Source: Streptomyces longispororuber
GTDB taxonomy: Bacteria > Actinomycetota > Actinomycetes > Streptomycetales > Streptomycetaceae
Length of the DNA: 33,962 nucleotides
Direction of reading: 5' to 3'
Assembly (NCBI RefSeq): GCF_024448165.1
Contig: NZ_JAMOLN010000111.1
Location: forward strand, 1 to 33,962
Shown: positions 32,255-33,962 of the stretch, piece after piece
How the letters are laid out: the number at the start of each line of letters is the position of its first letter
Position numbering within the stretch: position 1 is the first letter of the stretch
Made by a program: the position numbers and the translations under genes
Notes under the pieces: model-generated
Told to the model about the DNA's origin: nothing
Databases searched by the model: none
Seen by the model: only the letters and a program-made list of their open reading frames with translations

Positions 32255-32637
32255 GGGGGCTCCTCAGGATCGGTCGGGGGGTGGTTCTCGCGGATGCGTA
32301 TGAAGGGACAACGGGTGATCTGTGGCCGGAGTCACGCCCGGAACCGAACGGAATCCACCCATCCGATGCAGACCGTGAGAGCGCGCCCGGAATCTGTCAC
32401 TCCACGACAACTTGTAGGTGTTCCAAGGAAGTTGAGTGAGTGAAGTGGGTCACAGATCATCGAAGTGACAGGTCGACAAATCATGAAATCAGCTCATGAA
32501 GTGGGTGGCCTGAACTCGTCGCTACTTCCAGTAACGGCGAACTGGCCTGGAGTGACAAGGAGTTGGTTGATGCCCACCCCGTGCGCTGCCTAGATTCCAC
32601 CGCCGTCTGCAACGAGCAGTCCACGAGAGGGATTCTC
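32255..32637 (+). promoter_or_regulatory. rpf upstream region with CRP-type sites and promoter
   Basis: This is a 383-bp gap. Two sequences match the Streptomyces CRP consensus I recall, GTG-N6-GNCAC: 32322-32335 and 32440-32453; the second is flanked by A and gives near-symmetric GTGA-N6-TCAC. TTGATG (32567-32572), 18 bp and TAGATT (32591-32596) form a good promoter, giving a leader of about 35 nt. TGAAGTGGGT is repeated at 32441-32450 and 32497-32506, and TCATGA at 32481-32486 and 32494-32499. No gene is seen here. Confidence 0.5.
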
Positions 32638-33240
32638 ATGTCCGTGCCGATACGTACGGCTCGAACGACAGCGGTGTTAGCCGGGGCGGCTCTGCTCGCC
32701 CCCCTCGGTCTCCTCGCCCTCCCGGCCGCCGCTCACGCGGCGGGCGGCGGCGTCTGGGACCGCATCGCTCGCTGCGAGAGCGGTGGCAACTGGCACATCA
32801 ACACCGGCAACGGCTACTACGGAGGACTCCAGTTCTCCGCGGGAACCTGGCGCGCGTACGGCGGAGGGGCCTACGCCGCGACGGCCGACCGGGCCACGAA
32901 GTCCCAGCAGATCGCCGTCGCCACCAAGGTGCAGCGCGCACAGGGCTGGGGCGCCTGGCCGACCTGCTCGGTCCGGGCGGGCGCGTACGGCAGCGCGCCG
33001 GCCGCCGCCGCGGCTCCCCGGAAGGCGGCGCCCAGGGCCGTCGCCCCGAAGCGCACGTCGGGGCACACCGACCGCGGATCGGCCCGGCGCGGCGGCTACG
33101 TCGTGCGCAGCGGCGACACCCTCGGCCGGATCGCGTCCGCCCACGGCGTCGGCTGGCAGCGCCTGTACGCCGTCAACAAGGCGGTCATCGGCGGCGATCC
33201 GGACCTGATCTTCCCGGGCCAGCGCCTGATGCTCCGCTAG
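32638..33240 (+). CDS. Resuscitation-promoting factor with LysM domain
   Basis: This is a secreted muralytic protein of about 200 residues. The signal peptide (1-34) ends in LPAAAHA. The Rpf lysozyme-like domain (about 36-110) has the catalytic Glu47 in CESGGNWHINTGNG followed by YYGGLQFSAGTW. After a Pro/Ala/Lys linker, a LysM peptidoglycan-binding domain (about 153-199, VVRSGDTLGRIASAHG) anchors it to the wall. ATG 32638 follows GAGAGGG. Codon 14 is TTA (32677-32679), which in Streptomyces needs the bldA tRNA. It is presumably active in spore germination or growth resumption, under the control of the upstream region. Confidence 0.92.
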   Translation: MSVPIRTARTTAVLAGAALLAPLGLLALPAAAHAAGGGVWDRIARCESGGNWHINTGNGYYGGLQFSAGTWRAYGGGAYAATADRATKSQQIAVATKVQRAQGWGAWPTCSVRAGAYGSAPAAAAAPRKAAPRAVAPKRTSGHTDRGSARRGGYVVRSGDTLGRIASAHGVGWQRLYAVNKAVIGGDPDLIFPGQRLMLR

Positions 33241-33306
33241 CGGCCGGCGGCGATCGCGGTCCTCCCCGGGTGCGCCGACCGGGTGGGGCCGCGGGCGGCG
33301 CGGCGC

Positions 33307-33323
33307 GGCACCGGAGCGGTGCC
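33307..33323. terminator. Hairpin between the two rpf genes
   Basis: GGCACC (33307-33312) and GGTGCC (33318-33323) form a perfect 6-bp stem with the 5-nt loop GGAGC, about 70 bp after the first rpf gene. It probably terminates that gene. Confidence 0.4.
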
Positions 33324-33348
33324 CGCGGCGGCTGCCTAGCGTGACGCG

Positions 33349-33918
33349 ATGCATCAGACGTCTGCGCTCCCGAAGCCGCCGCCGGCCGCACGGCGCTGGG
33401 TGACGGTCCTGGTGGGCGCGCTGCTCGCCCTGGCCCTCGCACCGCTCCCCGCGTCCGCCGGGCCGGGCCCGGCGGGCACCGCCCGCAAACCGTACGACTG
33501 CGCGCGCGACCAGTGGCCGTGGTCCTGCCTCGCCGAGTGCGAGAGCAACGGGCACTGGAACGCGAACACCGGCAACTCCTACTACGGCGGACTGCAGTTC
33601 TGGCAGGCCACCTGGGAGGAGCACGGCGGCCTCGCCTACGCGCCGCGCGCCGACCTCGCCACCCGCGCCGAACAGATCAAGGTCGCCGAGGAGGTGCTGC
33701 GCCGCCAGGGGTGGCGCGCCTGGCCCGCCTGCTCCAAGCGGTACCGGCTCGACGGCCGCGTCCACGTGGTGCAGCGCGGCGAGACGCTCACCTCGATCGC
33801 CCGCAGGTTCGGGATCAGAGGCGGCTGGCAGGCCCTCTACAAGGCCAACCGGGACATGGTCGGGCCGCATCCCGACCGGCTCAACGCCGGCACGATGCTG
33901 ACCCTCCCGGCCCGCTGA
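33349..33918 (+). CDS. Second resuscitation-promoting factor with LysM domain
   Basis: This is a secreted protein of 189 residues. The signal peptide (1-37) ends in PLPASA. The Rpf domain has Glu65 in CLAECESNGHWNANTGNS and YYGGLQFWQATW. The LysM domain (about 138-187) contains VVQRGETLTSIARRFG and ends near LNAGTMLTLP. The N-terminal part before the fold is Pro/Gly/Lys-rich. No Shine-Dalgarno precedes ATG 33349; TAGCGT (33337-33342) sits 6 nt before it, so the message may start at the ATG (leaderless). It is a diverged tandem paralogue of the gene upstream, with different residues after the catalytic Glu. Confidence 0.9.
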   Translation: MHQTSALPKPPPAARRWVTVLVGALLALALAPLPASAGPGPAGTARKPYDCARDQWPWSCLAECESNGHWNANTGNSYYGGLQFWQATWEEHGGLAYAPRADLATRAEQIKVAEEVLRRQGWRAWPACSKRYRLDGRVHVVQRGETLTSIARRFGIRGGWQALYKANRDMVGPHPDRLNAGTMLTLPAR

Positions 33919-33962
33919 GCTCGCCCGCCTCACCGCTGAACACGACGGCCCCGCGCCCGAGT

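Noticed and set aside
32255..32637. ydaO (c-di-AMP) riboswitch upstream of rpf
   Set aside because: The best promoter leaves a leader of only about 35 nt, and I see no GC-rich conserved riboswitch core in the gap.

Overview
The window is high-GC actinobacterial DNA (third codon positions almost all G or C, many GTG starts, overlapping GTGA/ATGA stop-starts) and is most consistent with a Streptomyces chromosomal core region. Support comes from the order recN ... pyrG, ADP-ribose Nudix, ..., parA, scpA, scpB, rluB ... cmk, der (a scaffold also known from Mycobacterium tuberculosis Rv1696-Rv1713), from Streptomyces-type intergenic hairpin repeats, and from a single TTA (bldA-type) codon in a resuscitation-promoting factor. 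There are no rRNA or tRNA genes, insertion sequences, prophage or CRISPR.

Layout. 0.1-1.6 kb: hairpin repeats and a compact FtsX-type permease (minus). 1.7-5.6 kb (plus): recN, a MraY-like polyprenyl-phosphate sugar-phosphate transferase homologue and a GT4 glycosyltransferase. 5.6-9.7 kb (minus): a blasticidin-S-deaminase-like cytidine deaminase, a PucR regulator and a GH15 glucoamylase/trehalase-type enzyme. 10.2-12.7 kb (plus): pyrG with a strong terminator, then an ADP-ribose-type Nudix hydrolase, then a repeat-rich gap. 13.1-16.5 kb: a STAND/TPR protein with an altered Walker A, and alanine dehydrogenase. 16.9-21.4 kb: parA, a ribbon-helix-helix-like protein, scpA, scpB and an RluB-type pseudouridine synthase, tightly packed as a chromosome-organisation operon. 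21.5-26.4 kb, between rluB and the aroH-der block: an NrtR-type Nudix/wHTH protein with ADP-ribosylglycohydrolase; a RlaP-like nucleotidyltransferase; an exported protein, a multi-His membrane protein and a Tat/lipoprotein Rieske protein; and YidB. 26.5-30.9 kb (plus): aroH, tyrA, cmk, plsC and der, with overlapping junctions. 31.0-32.3 kb (minus): two uncharacterised proteins. 32.6-33.9 kb (plus): two tandem Rpf-LysM muralytic proteins.

How the genes fit together. The core theme is DNA repair, nucleotide supply and chromosome organisation (RecN, PyrG, Cmk, ParA/ScpAB, Der). Between these sit blocks for ADP-ribose/NAD turnover, tyrosine biosynthesis, membrane electron transfer and cell-wall growth. 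The points I find most worth following are: the ParA/RHH pair fused into the condensin operon; a perfect 15-bp palindrome placed across the promoter and ribosome site of the NrtR-type gene; the blasticidin-S-deaminase-like gene; the Rieske/three-histidine membrane pair; and the first rpf gene, which has two CRP-type sites upstream and a TTA codon in its signal peptide. Functions are inferred from motifs read by eye; no database search was run.
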